From positions 1 to 43,891 of the forward strand of contig JANYFR010000005.1 of NCBI GenBank assembly GCA_025362585.1: DNA of 43,891 nt, read 5' to 3'. Made by a program: the position numbers and the translations under genes. This DNA comes from Acidimicrobiales bacterium (GTDB taxonomy: Bacteria; Actinomycetota; Acidimicrobiia; Acidimicrobiales; RAAP-2). The notes under the pieces were generated by a model, which saw nothing but the letters and a program-made list of their open reading frames with translations, searched no databases and was not told the origin of the DNA. Each line of letters starts with the position of its first letter. The stretch's first letter is position 1. This document shows positions 24,364 through 34,239 of the stretch, piece after piece.

Positions 24364-25324
24364 CGCGCACTCTCGGATCGAGCAGTGCGTAGACCACGTC
24401 GACGACCGCGTTCGCGAAGACCACGAAGAAGGCGGCGTACATCACGCAGCCCATGATCACGGGAAGATCAAGGTTCTGGAGCGAATTGTAGGTGAGCTGT
24501 CCAATGCCCGGCAGTCCCATCACAATCTCGGTGAGCAGTGCCGCGCCGCCAACCAAGGCTCCGAAGTCGAGCCCGAACAGCGAGACAATCGAGATCAGCG
24601 AACATCGCAGTGCGTGGCGCAACAGAATGCGACGTTCGGACAGCCCCTTTGCCCGTGCGGTGCGCACGTAGTCCTCATTGAGGGCGTTTACCAGTTCGGC
24701 GCGAAGCACCCTCGCGTAAATGCCGGCGAAGAGTGCGGCGAGCGTCAGCCAGGGAAAGAGGAGATGCAGCGCCCACTGCCAAGGATTAGTGAGCGGCGAC
24801 ACGTAACCCGACGAGGGCACCCACGAAAAGACCGACGAGTGAAACTTGCTCTGCGTGAAGTAGTTGACCACCTCCCCGAGCCAGTACGCGGGGACCGACA
24901 CCGCCGCAATGCCCACGAACATGATCAACGGGTCGATGAACTTGCCGCGATTGGCCGCAGCGATGACGCCTCCGAGCACGCCGACGATGATCCAGATGAC
25001 GGCCGCACCAAGGACGAGCGAAAGGGTCACCGGGGCCGCGTGCAGGATCTGCGGGATGACTGGGGTGTTCACGTTCACGTAGGACGTGAGGTCGTGCTTG
25101 ATGAAGAGGTGGTCCATCATCAAGAGGTACCGCACTGGCAGCGGACGATTGAGTCCAAAGGCGGCCCGCACGGCCGCGACGACCGCCGGCGACGCACTTC
25201 GTCCAGCAATCCTTGCCGCCGGGTCGACACCCGGCGTCGCGAAGAAGATCAGGAAGACCATCACGCTGATCGCGAAGAGCACCAGGACCGCGGAGATCAG
25301 GCGACGGATGATGAACGAGAGCAT
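24356..25324 (-). CDS. Peptide ABC transporter permease, OppB/DppB type
   Basis: 322 residues with six predicted helices. N-terminal MLSFIIRRLISAVLVLFAISVMVFLIFF is typical of DppB. The EAA coupling loop is RTARAKGLSERRILLRHALR, and the end GCVMYAAFFVVFANAVVDVVYALLDPRVRVA is also characteristic. The start codon directly follows the oppC-type stop with no gap. Gene order is unusual in that the C-type permease precedes the B-type. Confidence 0.9.
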   Translation of the reverse strand: MLSFIIRRLISAVLVLFAISVMVFLIFFATPGVDPAARIAGRSASPAVVAAVRAAFGLNRPLPVRYLLMMDHLFIKHDLTSYVNVNTPVIPQILHAAPVTLSLVLGAAVIWIIVGVLGGVIAAANRGKFIDPLIMFVGIAAVSVPAYWLGEVVNYFTQSKFHSSVFSWVPSSGYVSPLTNPWQWALHLLFPWLTLAALFAGIYARVLRAELVNALNEDYVRTARAKGLSERRILLRHALRCSLISIVSLFGLDFGALVGGAALLTEIVMGLPGIGQLTYNSLQNLDLPVIMGCVMYAAFFVVFANAVVDVVYALLDPRVRVA

Positions 25325-26386
25325 CTAGATCGATCCTCGCAGTTTGGCCTTAGGGTCGAACGCGTCGCGAAACCCGTCGCCGAGGACGTTGAGGGCCCCC
25401 GCCGTCAACACGAGGCCCAATCCGGGCGCGATGGCGACCCACGGGCGGGTGTAGAGAAGGCCCAGACCGTCCTGGATGATCGTGCCCCAACTCGCGGAGG
25501 GGGGCTGGACGCCGATGGAGAGGAACGACAGTGCCGACTCGGTCAGCATGTCAAAGGCGACCATCAGCGGCAGGAACACAATGATGGTCGGCGCGACGTT
25601 CGGCAGGATCTCTCGCGTGATGATGTGCCAGTCGGACGCCCCCGAGCCAATGGCTGCCTGGACGAACTCGCGTTCCTTCAGCGACAACACGATACCGCGC
25701 AGCGGCCGTCCGACGTAGGGAACAAAGACCGCCGCAATGATGATGATCGGCAACAGCAACGATCCCGCACCGATGTGAATGGGTCCGACGTTCAGTCCGC
25801 TGGTGAGCAGGATGACCGACAGCGAGATGGCGAGTAGGTAGATGGGAAAGGCCCAGACAATGTCGAAAACGCGTGAGATGATCCAATCGATGACACCGCC
25901 GAAGTACCCCGCGGCGAGGCCGAGGACGGCGGCGACGAGACAGCAGATGACCGCGGACGTGGTGCCAATGAGCAGGGTCGCACGCCCACCGTACAAGAGC
26001 CGCGTGAAGACGTCGCGGCCCTGGTTGTCCGCACCGAGGAAGTAGTTGGAAAAGTGCCACGTCGGACCAATTGGCGTGACCCCGAGGCCCAGTCCCTGGG
26101 TATTGGCCTGCAGGACACTCACCCACTTGCCGTTGAGTCGAATCTGTCCGTTGAGGTTCGACGAGAAGGCGTCGACGTGAGCGATGTCGTGGGCGTAGAA
26201 CGGAGCGAGCAGGCAGGCACTGACAACCAAGAGAACGACTCCGAGTGCGGCCATGGCTGGGCGGTTGCGGCCAAGTTGGCGAAGTGACGACCGCCAGGGG
26301 CTTTCGGAGCCCCTGGCGGTCGTATTTCGGCTGGTCAGCCCCTTGAGTGATGTTGCTGACTCGCTTAGCGGCGCTACTTCACCCAA
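25325..26386 (-). CDS. Peptide ABC transporter permease, OppC/DppC type
   Basis: 353 residues if started at TTG 26386, which overlaps the binding-protein gene by 13 bp. Core motifs: FLGADNQGRDVFTRLLYGGRATLLIG, AAIGSGASDWHIITREILPN (coupling loop), MLTESALSFLSIGVQPPSASWGTIIQDG and NVLGDGFRDAFDPKAK. The start is doubtful: there is no clear Shine-Dalgarno, and a 16-bp stem-loop (26287-26323) lies in the first 35 codons. ATG 26254 would begin after it, but would drop the SPWRSSLRQLGRNRPA segment that usually precedes the first helix in this family. TTG with translational coupling is therefore preferred. Confidence 0.87.
   Translation of the reverse strand: MGEVAPLSESATSLKGLTSRNTTARGSESPWRSSLRQLGRNRPAMAALGVVLLVVSACLLAPFYAHDIAHVDAFSSNLNGQIRLNGKWVSVLQANTQGLGLGVTPIGPTWHFSNYFLGADNQGRDVFTRLLYGGRATLLIGTTSAVICCLVAAVLGLAAGYFGGVIDWIISRVFDIVWAFPIYLLAISLSVILLTSGLNVGPIHIGAGSLLLPIIIIAAVFVPYVGRPLRGIVLSLKEREFVQAAIGSGASDWHIITREILPNVAPTIIVFLPLMVAFDMLTESALSFLSIGVQPPSASWGTIIQDGLGLLYTRPWVAIAPGLGLVLTAGALNVLGDGFRDAFDPKAKLRGSI
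26287..26323 (-). promoter_or_regulatory. Perfect 16-bp stem-loop between the peptide-binding protein and permease genes
   Basis: Arms 26287-26302 and 26308-26323 are perfect reverse complements around a 5-nt loop (26303-26307). The core is CCGCCAGGGGCT paired with AGCCCCTGGCGG. It starts about 50 nt after the binding-protein stop on the minus strand. No U-tract follows on either strand. It probably limits read-through or protects the upstream mRNA 3' end, as in other importer operons where the binding protein is needed in excess. It lies inside the N-terminal codons of the permease if TTG 26386 is the start. Confidence 0.7.
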
Positions 26387-28077
26387 AGTTGGTCCACGTA
26401 CATGTAGAACTGACGTGAGAACTGGTAGTTGCCGACTCGGCTAGAGATGAAGTCGATCTGTTTCGGGTTAAACAGTGGTACCCATGGCGCGTACTTCGAC
26501 ATCATCTGCTGGTCGATCTGGCCCCAGAGTGCGTTGGCGCCTGTCGGGTTGACGAGTTCCCTTGTCTCGGCGGTGTTCATCTTCGTGTCGAGAGGCTTAT
26601 TGCAGAATCCGGCAATATTGATGCTGTTGTCACTGGCGGGGTGGAACTCCGCGCAACTGAGTAGCACCTTCAAGAAGTCCGATGCCGCAGGGTAGTCCTG
26701 ATACCACTGCGTCAAGCTGATCTGCACCTTGTTTTTGGTATTTTGGATGTAGGTGAATTGGATGTTCGCCGACAGGGACTTCACCGTGGCTTTGTAGCCA
26801 ATCGAGTTGAGGACGCTCTGGACGTACTGGCCTACCGCCGAATTGACCGGGTCATTTTGTACGACGATCGCGACCGCGGTGCCCTTGGTTCCCGACGCCG
26901 CAACGAGAGCCTTGGCCTTCGCGAGGTCCGGCCCGGCGTACGAGGCGCTACCACCCTTGTTGTACGCACAGGACTGGACGTAGCCGGGAAATCCCGGCGG
27001 AAGGATCGTGCAGGTCGGCTGAGCGAGCAGCTTTCCACCGAACAACTTGATCGCCGCGTTCTTGTCAATGGCGTAGTTGAGTGCCTGGCGAGCCTTCAAA
27101 TTGTTGAAGGGCGCGAGGTTCGTGTTCATCGGCAGGTACCAGTCCGCGGTGAGCGAGTGGATATTCAGCTGCTTCGCGAACTTGGTCGACAACTGCTGGA
27201 GGCGGTCCGCCGGCAGCGGGTCGAAGACCCAGTCGGCCTGCCCGTTCTGCACGGCGGTGACCTCAGATTCGACCGTGGCGCCAAAGGTCATATCGATCTC
27301 GTTGGGGTAGCCCTGGGGCTGAGCGGCCGCCGACCACACCTTGAAGTAGGGATTGCGCGTCATGACGATGCCAGTGTTGGGGCTGTACGACTTGAACTGA
27401 TAGGCCCCAGTACCAGGTATCGGGGTCGAGCCCGAGTCCTTCGTAGGTGCGCTCGCCGGCAGGACCGAGCCAAAGGGCACGGCCAACTGGTCGAGGAACT
27501 CCGCATCCGGGTGCAAGAGTTTCACGGTGATGGTGTTGGTGGCCGCGTTGAGGACCACCCCACCCTTTAACGTGCAGGTCGCCGGCGTCGTCACGCAGGC
27601 TGGCCCGCCGACAATCACGTTGTACCACGAGCCCGAGTTGGGGTTGGAGACTTTGAAGAGACGCTGGAACGAAGACAAGACGTCGTTCACGGTCACCGGC
27701 TTACCGTTGGAGAATTTGATGCCCTTGCGCAAGACGAACGTGTACGTCTTGCCCGCGTTGGTCACCTTCGGCATCGCGACGGCGAGGTCGGGCACCACCT
27801 GAAATGAGGCGGCGCCGCTCACCTTCTGGAAACTGACGAGGCCGTCGTAGGAGGCCTGGTACAACTGCCAGTACTGAAGGGTGTAGTTGACCTGCGGGTC
27901 GAGCGTCCCCCCGGCCGTTGACGCCAGCAACTTGAGCGTTCCTCCGGCGTGTTGGGACTGGTACGTCGAGCTCGCCCCCGCCGGCGAGCCCGGCAGCACG
28001 CTGACGACACCGAGGGTGCTCAAGGCGAGGGCCGCCAATGACGCGCCAACGCTCTTCATGGTCTGATTACGCAACAT
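26374..28077 (-). CDS. Peptide ABC transporter substrate-binding protein (SBP family 5)
   Basis: 567 residues. Signal peptide about 1-35 (MKSVGASLAALALSTLGVVSVLPGSPAGA), no lipobox Cys. Family 5 pattern: GGTLKLLASTAGGTLDPQVNYTLQYWQLYQASYDGLV, YTFVLRKGIKFSNGKPVTVNDVLSSFQRLF, TGAYQFKSYSPNTGIVMTRNPYFK, and ARQALNYAIDKNAAIKLFGG. ATG 28077 is preceded by GGGAGAG. Family members bind di- or oligopeptides, nickel, or other solutes. A peptide ligand is favoured by the proline-iminopeptidase-like gene 53 bp upstream on the same strand. Confidence 0.88.
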   Translation of the reverse strand: MLRNQTMKSVGASLAALALSTLGVVSVLPGSPAGASSTYQSQHAGGTLKLLASTAGGTLDPQVNYTLQYWQLYQASYDGLVSFQKVSGAASFQVVPDLAVAMPKVTNAGKTYTFVLRKGIKFSNGKPVTVNDVLSSFQRLFKVSNPNSGSWYNVIVGGPACVTTPATCTLKGGVVLNAATNTITVKLLHPDAEFLDQLAVPFGSVLPASAPTKDSGSTPIPGTGAYQFKSYSPNTGIVMTRNPYFKVWSAAAQPQGYPNEIDMTFGATVESEVTAVQNGQADWVFDPLPADRLQQLSTKFAKQLNIHSLTADWYLPMNTNLAPFNNLKARQALNYAIDKNAAIKLFGGKLLAQPTCTILPPGFPGYVQSCAYNKGGSASYAGPDLAKAKALVAASGTKGTAVAIVVQNDPVNSAVGQYVQSVLNSIGYKATVKSLSANIQFTYIQNTKNKVQISLTQWYQDYPAASDFLKVLLSCAEFHPASDNSINIAGFCNKPLDTKMNTAETRELVNPTGANALWGQIDQQMMSKYAPWVPLFNPKQIDFISSRVGNYQFSRQFYMYVDQLWVK

Positions 28078-28130
28078 CGAACTCTCCCCTGCTCGGCACC
28101 ACCTGAAGTGCTTTCCTTATTACTACAGAC

Positions 28131-29033
28131 TCATCCATCGTGCTCGGCGAGGAAGCTCTCAACCACCTCAATGTACCGGGCAGGCTCTTCAACGAAGGGC
28201 ATGTGGCTGGAGTTCTCGAAGATCTCCCAGCGCACGTCGGGAATACCGTCAAAGAAGGGCTGGACCGTCGCCGGGGTTGCCTCGTCGAAACGACCCGAAC
28301 AGAGCAACGTCGGCGCAGTGATCTGGTGGACTTGGTCCACGACCGACCAGTCGCGCAAAGTTCCGATGCAGAAGAACTCGTTGGGGCCGTTCATCACGTT
28401 GTACACGTGGGCATCCTGCTCCATGTAGTGCTCGGTGGCGAGCACCTCGGGCGGATTCGGTACGACGCGACAGACGTGCAGGTCGTAATAGACCTTTTGC
28501 GCTGCCAAATACGCGGGGTCGCTGTAGGTGCCGTCCTTCTCGTGGCGACGGAGCGTGTCGTCGACGTCGCGAGGCAGCTCGGCACGCAGAACCTCGGCCT
28601 CACTGGCCCAGAGCGCCATCGACGCGGGCGAATTGCTGATGACAAGCGCCTTCAGTCCAGGTGGTCGACGGATGCCGTGCTCGGCGCCGAGCATGCCGCC
28701 CCACGACTGGCCGAGCAGAAAGTAGCGGTCCTTGATGCCGAGGTGACCAAGCAGGTTGTCGAGTTCCCCGAGGAAGAAGTCGACCGTCCAGAAGTCGCCA
28801 CCCTTGTCGGGCAGTTTCGTCGAGCGACCATTGCCAATCTGGTCGTAGTGGATTACCGGTCGCCCAGTCTCGGCGATCGACGCAATAGCGAGAACGTAGT
28901 CGTGCGTGCAACCCGGTCCGCCGTGCGCGACCACCAGAGGCGTCTTGGTCGACGAGAGCTCTCCGGTGACTCGATACCACGTCTGCCAGTCGCCGTAGGG
29001 TGCGAAGCCCTCCACCACATTCGTTGATTGCAT
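28131..29033 (-). CDS. Proline-iminopeptidase-family alpha/beta hydrolase
   Basis: 300 residues. HGGPG oxyanion motif at 37-41, nucleophile elbow GQSWGG with Ser110, catalytic Asp250 (GRFDEATP) and His277 (NSSHMPF). The family-typical YDQIGNGRST segment is at 63-72. No signal peptide, so cytosolic. Family members cleave N-terminal proline or other residues from short peptides; some are amino-acid amidases. First gene of the peptide-import operon, which suggests that imported peptides are trimmed by this enzyme. ATG 29033 has no Shine-Dalgarno but lies 6 nt after a TACTGT -10, so the mRNA may be leaderless. Confidence 0.85.
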   Translation of the reverse strand: MQSTNVVEGFAPYGDWQTWYRVTGELSSTKTPLVVAHGGPGCTHDYVLAIASIAETGRPVIHYDQIGNGRSTKLPDKGGDFWTVDFFLGELDNLLGHLGIKDRYFLLGQSWGGMLGAEHGIRRPPGLKALVISNSPASMALWASEAEVLRAELPRDVDDTLRRHEKDGTYSDPAYLAAQKVYYDLHVCRVVPNPPEVLATEHYMEQDAHVYNVMNGPNEFFCIGTLRDWSVVDQVHQITAPTLLCSGRFDEATPATVQPFFDGIPDVRWEIFENSSHMPFVEEPARYIEVVESFLAEHDG

Positions 29034-29068
29034 GGCTCGACAGTAGATGAACTCGGCACCTCGCGCAA
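29034..29068 (-). promoter_or_regulatory. Promoter for a leaderless hydrolase/peptide-importer mRNA
   Basis: On the minus strand TTGCGC (29068-29063), a 17-nt spacer, TACTGT (29045-29040), then 6 nt to ATG 29033. Spacing of both hexamers is canonical and the start codon would coincide with the +1. This is the clearest promoter in the window. The further upstream stretch to 29234 shows nothing recognisable. Confidence 0.6.
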
Positions 29069-29234
29069 CCTAGCGGCCCACTCGAGGCTCACAACGCTGC
29101 CCACGACCACCCGAGTTCACTGACGAGAAACACCGGCCCTCGAACGAGTGACGAAACTCGGACGAGTGGGACCGTGTGAGGAGACACCAGGGACAGGTAT
29201 CAAAGGTCACCTGACCGGTGAGTGCGTCGGATGA

Positions 29235-29594
29235 TCAGCCGTCCGAGGGGGGCACGGTTCTCGTGGTGGCTGAACCCCCCGAGCCCGAATCGTCGACGTA
29301 AGTGGCGACCGTGCGAACGACGGTTGGGGGCGGCGACACCGGCGGCGGGGCCGCGGGAGTTGTCGCGGGAATCGTTGGTGTCGGCGGCGATGTCGTCGTT
29401 GTCGGGGGTGTCGTTGGTGGAGGCGCTTGTGACGTTGGTGTCGTGGCAGGTGTCCGCGCCACCGAGGTCACTGCCGAGAGCGACGATCCGACGACCACGT
29501 CCTTCGCAGTCAATAGTACGACTCCGCTGCTCAACCCCAGCGTCAATAGACCACTCATGGTCCAAGAAACGATGCCACGTGATGTGCGCCTCAT
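29235..29594 (-). CDS. Small exported Pro/Thr-rich protein (hypothetical)
   Basis: 119 residues from ATG 29594, with GGGGGAG (29606-29600) 5 nt upstream, which supports a real gene. The basic N-terminus (MRRTSRG), one hydrophobic helix (WTMSGLLTLGLSSGVVLLT) and then a low-complexity tail (TPTSQAPPPTTPPTTTTSPPTPTIPATTPAAPPPVSPPP) indicate a signal-anchored or secreted wall-spanning peptide, ending in GSGGSATTRTVPPSDG. No catalytic domain. Low-complexity tails like this often span the cell wall or carry O-glycans. The overlapping Gly/Val-rich plus-strand frame is its shadow. Confidence 0.6.
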   Translation of the reverse strand: MRRTSRGIVSWTMSGLLTLGLSSGVVLLTAKDVVVGSSLSAVTSVARTPATTPTSQAPPPTTPPTTTTSPPTPTIPATTPAAPPPVSPPPTVVRTVATYVDDSGSGGSATTRTVPPSDG

Positions 29595-29716
29595 GGTCAC
29601 TCCCCCAATTGATTACCAAACTCATTCTGGCTGCTCGGCGTAATGGGTCGATAAGGGCATCGTGAGTTTCCGTTAGTAATGAATTAGGGGAGCATTGGAC
29701 TAGCCTCGAATGCTCT

Positions 29717-30799
29717 ATGGGACTCTCAATTGGCATTGTCGGCCTGCCCAACGTCGGCAAATCGACGGTGTTCAACGCCCTGACCCACAACCACGTTCTG
29801 GCTGCGAACTATCCCTTCGCCACCATCGAGCCCAACGTCGGTGTCGTCGCAGTGCCCGATGAGCGCCTCGCCCAGCTCGCCCGTATCTACGACTCCGTGA
29901 AGATCCTGCCCGCAACCGTCACCTTCGTCGACATCGCCGGCATCGTGCGTGGCGCCTCGGAGGGCGAGGGTCTCGGCAACCAGTTCCTCGCGGCGATCCG
30001 GGAGTGCGACGCGATATGCGAGGTCGTGCGCGTCTTCGACGATGACGACGTCATCCACGTTGACGGCAAAATCGACCCGGCAGGCGACGTTGCCACCATC
30101 GAGACCGAACTGATCCTCGCCGATCTGCAGACGGTCGACAAGGCCCTCACGCGCCTCGAGCGGGAAGCCAAACGCGGTGCCAGCGACGTCGCGACGAGAC
30201 TCGCCGAAATGAGGAGAGCGCATGACGCCCTCGACAGCGGCCAGGTGATCTCGAAATTCGGTAAGGAGTTGGACCGCGCCGTGCTCTTCGACCTGCACCT
30301 CCTGACTGATAAGCCCTTCATCTACGTCTTCAATGTCGACGAGGAGACGCTCTCGAACAAGGCGCGCCAGGACGAGTTGCTCGCCTCGGTGGCCCCCTCG
30401 CCCGCCGTGATCCTCTGCGCGAAGGTGGAGGCCGAGCTCGCGGATCTGAGCGATGGCGAGGCCCTCGAACTCCTGCAGTCCTACGGCCAGGAGCAGTCCG
30501 GCCTCGCTCAACTTTCGAAGGTCGGCTTCGCGACCCTCGGACTGCAGACGTTTCTTACGGCCGGTCCAAAAGAGACCCGGGCTTGGACCATCCATCGGGG
30601 GGCGACGGCGCCCGAGGCGGCGGGCGAGATCCACACCGACTTCCAGAAACACTTCATCAAGGCGGAGGTGGTGGCCTTCGACGATTTGATGGTGTCGGGC
30701 ACGATGGCGGGCGTGCGCGCCGCGGGCAAGGCCCGAATCGAGGGCAAAGAGTACGTGATGCGCGATGGGGACGTCGTGGAGTTCCGGGTGAACGCCTAG
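29717..30799 (+). CDS. ychF: YchF/OLA1-family ATPase
   Basis: 360 residues, matching the family length (about 363). P-loop GLPNVGKST at 9-17, switch region [20 protein letters not shown], the NVDE motif that replaces NKxD and gives ATP preference, a central coiled coil ([12 protein letters not shown] onward), and the C-terminal TGS domain ending [13 protein letters not shown]. Ribosome-associated ATPase linked to stress and redox responses. No Shine-Dalgarno; TAGCCT at 29701-29706, 10 nt before the ATG, suggests a very short leader. It ends 69 bp before ahcY on the same strand. Confidence 0.95.
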   Translation: MGLSIGIVGLPNVGKSTVFNALTHNHVLAANYPFATIEPNVGVVAVPDERLAQLARIYDSVKILPATVTFVDIAGIVRGASEGEGLGNQFLAAIRECDAICEVVRVFDDDDVIHVDGKIDPAGDVATIETELILADLQTVDKALTRLEREAKRGASDVATRLAEMRRAHDALDSGQVISKFGKELDRAVLFDLHLLTDKPFIYVFNVDEETLSNKARQDELLASVAPSPAVILCAKVEAELADLSDGEALELLQSYGQEQSGLAQLSKVGFATLGLQTFLTAGPKETRAWTIHRGATAPEAAGEIHTDFQKHFIKAEVVAFDDLMVSGTMAGVRAAGKARIEGKEYVMRDGDVVEFRVNA

Positions 30800-30868
30800 T
30801 TGCTAACATTCAGTCGGGCGTGAGCGACAGAGGTCGGCGCCTGGACACTTCGAACTCTTAGGAGCACC

Positions 30869-32314
<1,446 letters not shown>

Positions 32315-32315
32315 A

Positions 32316-32399
32316 GGGCGGTGGGCGAAGGCCGGTGGCCTTGGTGTCAACGCGAAAGGACGCGAATCAGCCATTCGACGTCGGCCACGGCCACCGCCC
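32316..32399. terminator. Convergent 3' region with nested stem-loops
   Basis: Between the convergent ahcY and PIG-L genes, GGGCGGTGG (32316-32324) can pair with CCACCGCCC (32391-32399). Inside it, AAGGCC-GGT-GGCCTT (32328-32342) forms a 6-bp hairpin right after the ahcY stop. No T-run follows either, so a bidirectional, possibly Rho-dependent, termination region is the best guess. Confidence 0.4.
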
Positions 32400-32478
32400 A
32401 GTTTCGAGTGGTCGTTCACTCTCTCGATAATGCGGTTTGACGCTGGTTCGACCGGTACCGGAGTTCACTCCGCAACCT

Positions 32479-33339
32479 CTAGCGATAGCCCGCAAAGATG
32501 TCGTCCACCTGACCGGTGAGGCCTTGGGGATTGGTGACGCGCAGGAACCACTCCGTGCGCATCACTTCAATGAACTGCTCGCGGCCCATCTTCATCCAGA
32601 ACGAGTCGGCAATCTGAGATTGGTGTGCTTCGAGTGCATCGAACTTGGCGCCGTTGACCGAGCCGATGTCGACCGCCACACTGATCTCGTCGTCGGGCGT
32701 GCCCATCTTGATGTCATCCTCTTCGGGATCACGCTCTTCGAGCGTGCGCACGATGCCCTTTGCGGCGTCTGCCTCCGCCCGTTCGCGGTCCTCCTGCTCC
32801 CATCGCTGACGCCATAACACCATGACCGAATCAGGAACCGCGTTGTAGTACAGCGTTGGCTCGTAATCCAGAAGTTCGAGCGCCGCCCGCGTAATGCGGT
32901 TCGCCTGGATGTGGTCGGGGTGGCCGTAGAAGCCGTCCTCGTTGTAGGTCACGACGACCTGAGGCCGTTCTTCCATCATGATCTCTGCGAGGCGCGCCGC
33001 CGCGACCTCAACCGGCGTCGCCCAGAACGACTCCGGGTCGTCGTTCTGCGGCCAGCCCTTCATGCCCGAGTCGCGGTACCCGAGCCGCACGAGGCGGCTG
33101 ACGCCGAGGATCTTGACGGCGTGGTCCAGCTCGACGGCGCGCACCGCCGCGACCTCGTCGCCATCGTGGTGGCCGGCGTCGGGCTTCGCTCCGTCGAGGG
33201 CGTCGCCGCACTCGCCGTTCGTGCAACAGACGAGAACGGTGCGCACCCCCTGGTCGGCGAGTAGTCGGTAGAGGCCACCGGTCGAGCTCGCCTCGTCGTC
33301 GGGGTGGGCGTGCACCGCCAAAAATGTCAGTTGCTCCAT
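32479..33339 (-). CDS. PIG-L family amidase, mycothiol-conjugate amidase (Mca)-like, copy 1
   Basis: 286 residues from ATG 33339, which overlaps the upstream PIG-L stop (TGATG); the frame is open to 33393, but only as shadow. Zinc motif AHPDDE at 11-16, VLVCCTNGECG, RLGYRDSGMKGWPQN, and YNEDGFYGHPDH near 132-143. The layout (GYxDSG, HPDH) is that of Mca/MshB enzymes: Mca cleaves mycothiol S-conjugates in detoxification, MshB deacetylates GlcNAc-inositol in mycothiol synthesis. Which of the two cannot be decided by eye. The C-terminus (AHQSQIADSFWMKM) aligns with the region that carries the Mca catalytic Asp/His. Confidence 0.82.
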   Translation of the reverse strand: MEQLTFLAVHAHPDDEASSTGGLYRLLADQGVRTVLVCCTNGECGDALDGAKPDAGHHDGDEVAAVRAVELDHAVKILGVSRLVRLGYRDSGMKGWPQNDDPESFWATPVEVAAARLAEIMMEERPQVVVTYNEDGFYGHPDHIQANRITRAALELLDYEPTLYYNAVPDSVMVLWRQRWEQEDRERAEADAAKGIVRTLEERDPEEDDIKMGTPDDEISVAVDIGSVNGAKFDALEAHQSQIADSFWMKMGREQFIEVMRTEWFLRVTNPQGLTGQVDDIFAGYR

Positions 33340-34151
33340 CACAGTCCTCCAAATAGGTCGGTCTCGTCGCCGCTCGCCGGCCCTCGGCTCCACGCGCGCT
33401 CGTAGTACTCGGTGCCGAAGAGCAACTCGAACAACTGCTCGTTCATCGTCACCAGGTCGGCGTTGTCGACCTGAGAGGCGTGCGTGGCGATCGCCTGTTG
33501 CTTGACTTTAGCGAAGTGCCGCACGTCCATCGTCGTCGCCACCATCTCGTCGGGCACGTGCCGGCCCGCGTCGAGCACCCACGCGGGCAGGGAGAGTCCG
33601 AGGGCTCTCGCCCGCTCGACGAACTCGACAAGGACCCGGCTGGGCACTACCGGATAGTAGAGGCGTGCCGGCGTTGACGCGAAATCAAGTGACCGACGGG
33701 TGACCCTGTTCGCCATGATGTGATCGGGATGACCGTAGAATCCGGTCTCGTCGTACGTGACGACGACGGTGGCGCCGACTTCGTCCAACATCGTGGCCAG
33801 CGTGCGAGCCGTGGCGTCAATGTCGACGTTGATGAAGGCGCGGGGACTCTTGTTCTGGGGCCAGCCCTTCATGCCCGAGTCGTCGAAGCCGAGAGTGACC
33901 ACTCTGCCATAGCCAATCAACGAGGCGGCGCTTTGCAGTTCCGCAGCGCGAACGCTTCGCGTGAGGGCAGGGTCGTGCTGAGGGTCAGATCCGGGCCGCT
34001 GCTCGCTGTCGATGCCCAACTGGCCGTTGGTGCACGTGACGAGCACGACCCGGTAGCCGAGTTCGCAGTAGTGCGTCGAGATGCCCGCCGTAAACAGGGA
34101 TTCGTCGTCGGGGTGCGCGTGCACGCATACGAGAGTGGGTGTCGAGACCAT
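33339..34151 (-). CDS. PIG-L family amidase, Mca/MshB-like, copy 2
   Basis: 270 residues from ATG 34151 (TTG 34154 also in frame). HAHPDDE at 12-18, LVTCTNGQLG, LGFDDSGMKGWPQN, and YDETGFYGHPDH. The C-terminal HFAKVKQQAIATHASQVDN and final ETDLFGGL strongly resemble the end of mycobacterial Mca (ETELFAG), so this copy is the better Mca candidate. It is clearly paralogous to copy 1 just downstream and translationally coupled to it. No Shine-Dalgarno; TAATCT at 34163-34158 lies 6 nt before the ATG, suggesting a leaderless mRNA. Confidence 0.83.
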   Translation of the reverse strand: MVSTPTLVCVHAHPDDESLFTAGISTHYCELGYRVVLVTCTNGQLGIDSEQRPGSDPQHDPALTRSVRAAELQSAASLIGYGRVVTLGFDDSGMKGWPQNKSPRAFINVDIDATARTLATMLDEVGATVVVTYDETGFYGHPDHIMANRVTRRSLDFASTPARLYYPVVPSRVLVEFVERARALGLSLPAWVLDAGRHVPDEMVATTMDVRHFAKVKQQAIATHASQVDNADLVTMNEQLFELLFGTEYYERAWSRGPASGDETDLFGGL

Positions 34152-34157
34152 CAAGAG

Positions 34158-34163
34158 AGATTA
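34158..34163 (-). promoter_or_regulatory. Candidate -10 element for leaderless PIG-L pair
   Basis: TAATCT on the minus strand, 6 nt upstream of ATG 34151, matches TANNNT at the spacing expected for a start codon at +1. No convincing -35 is seen at 16-18 nt. Confidence 0.4.
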
Positions 34164-34239
34164 CGAGATGGATGGAGAAACGAGCCGCGGCGCGGCCCCG
34201 CGTGGGGATCGCCGCTCCAATTTACCCACGGCCAACGGC

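Noticed and set aside
24134-25837. 567-codon plus-strand ORF opposite the peptide permeases
   Set aside because: Low-complexity Asp/Arg/Gln/His-rich antisense translation of membrane-protein codons.
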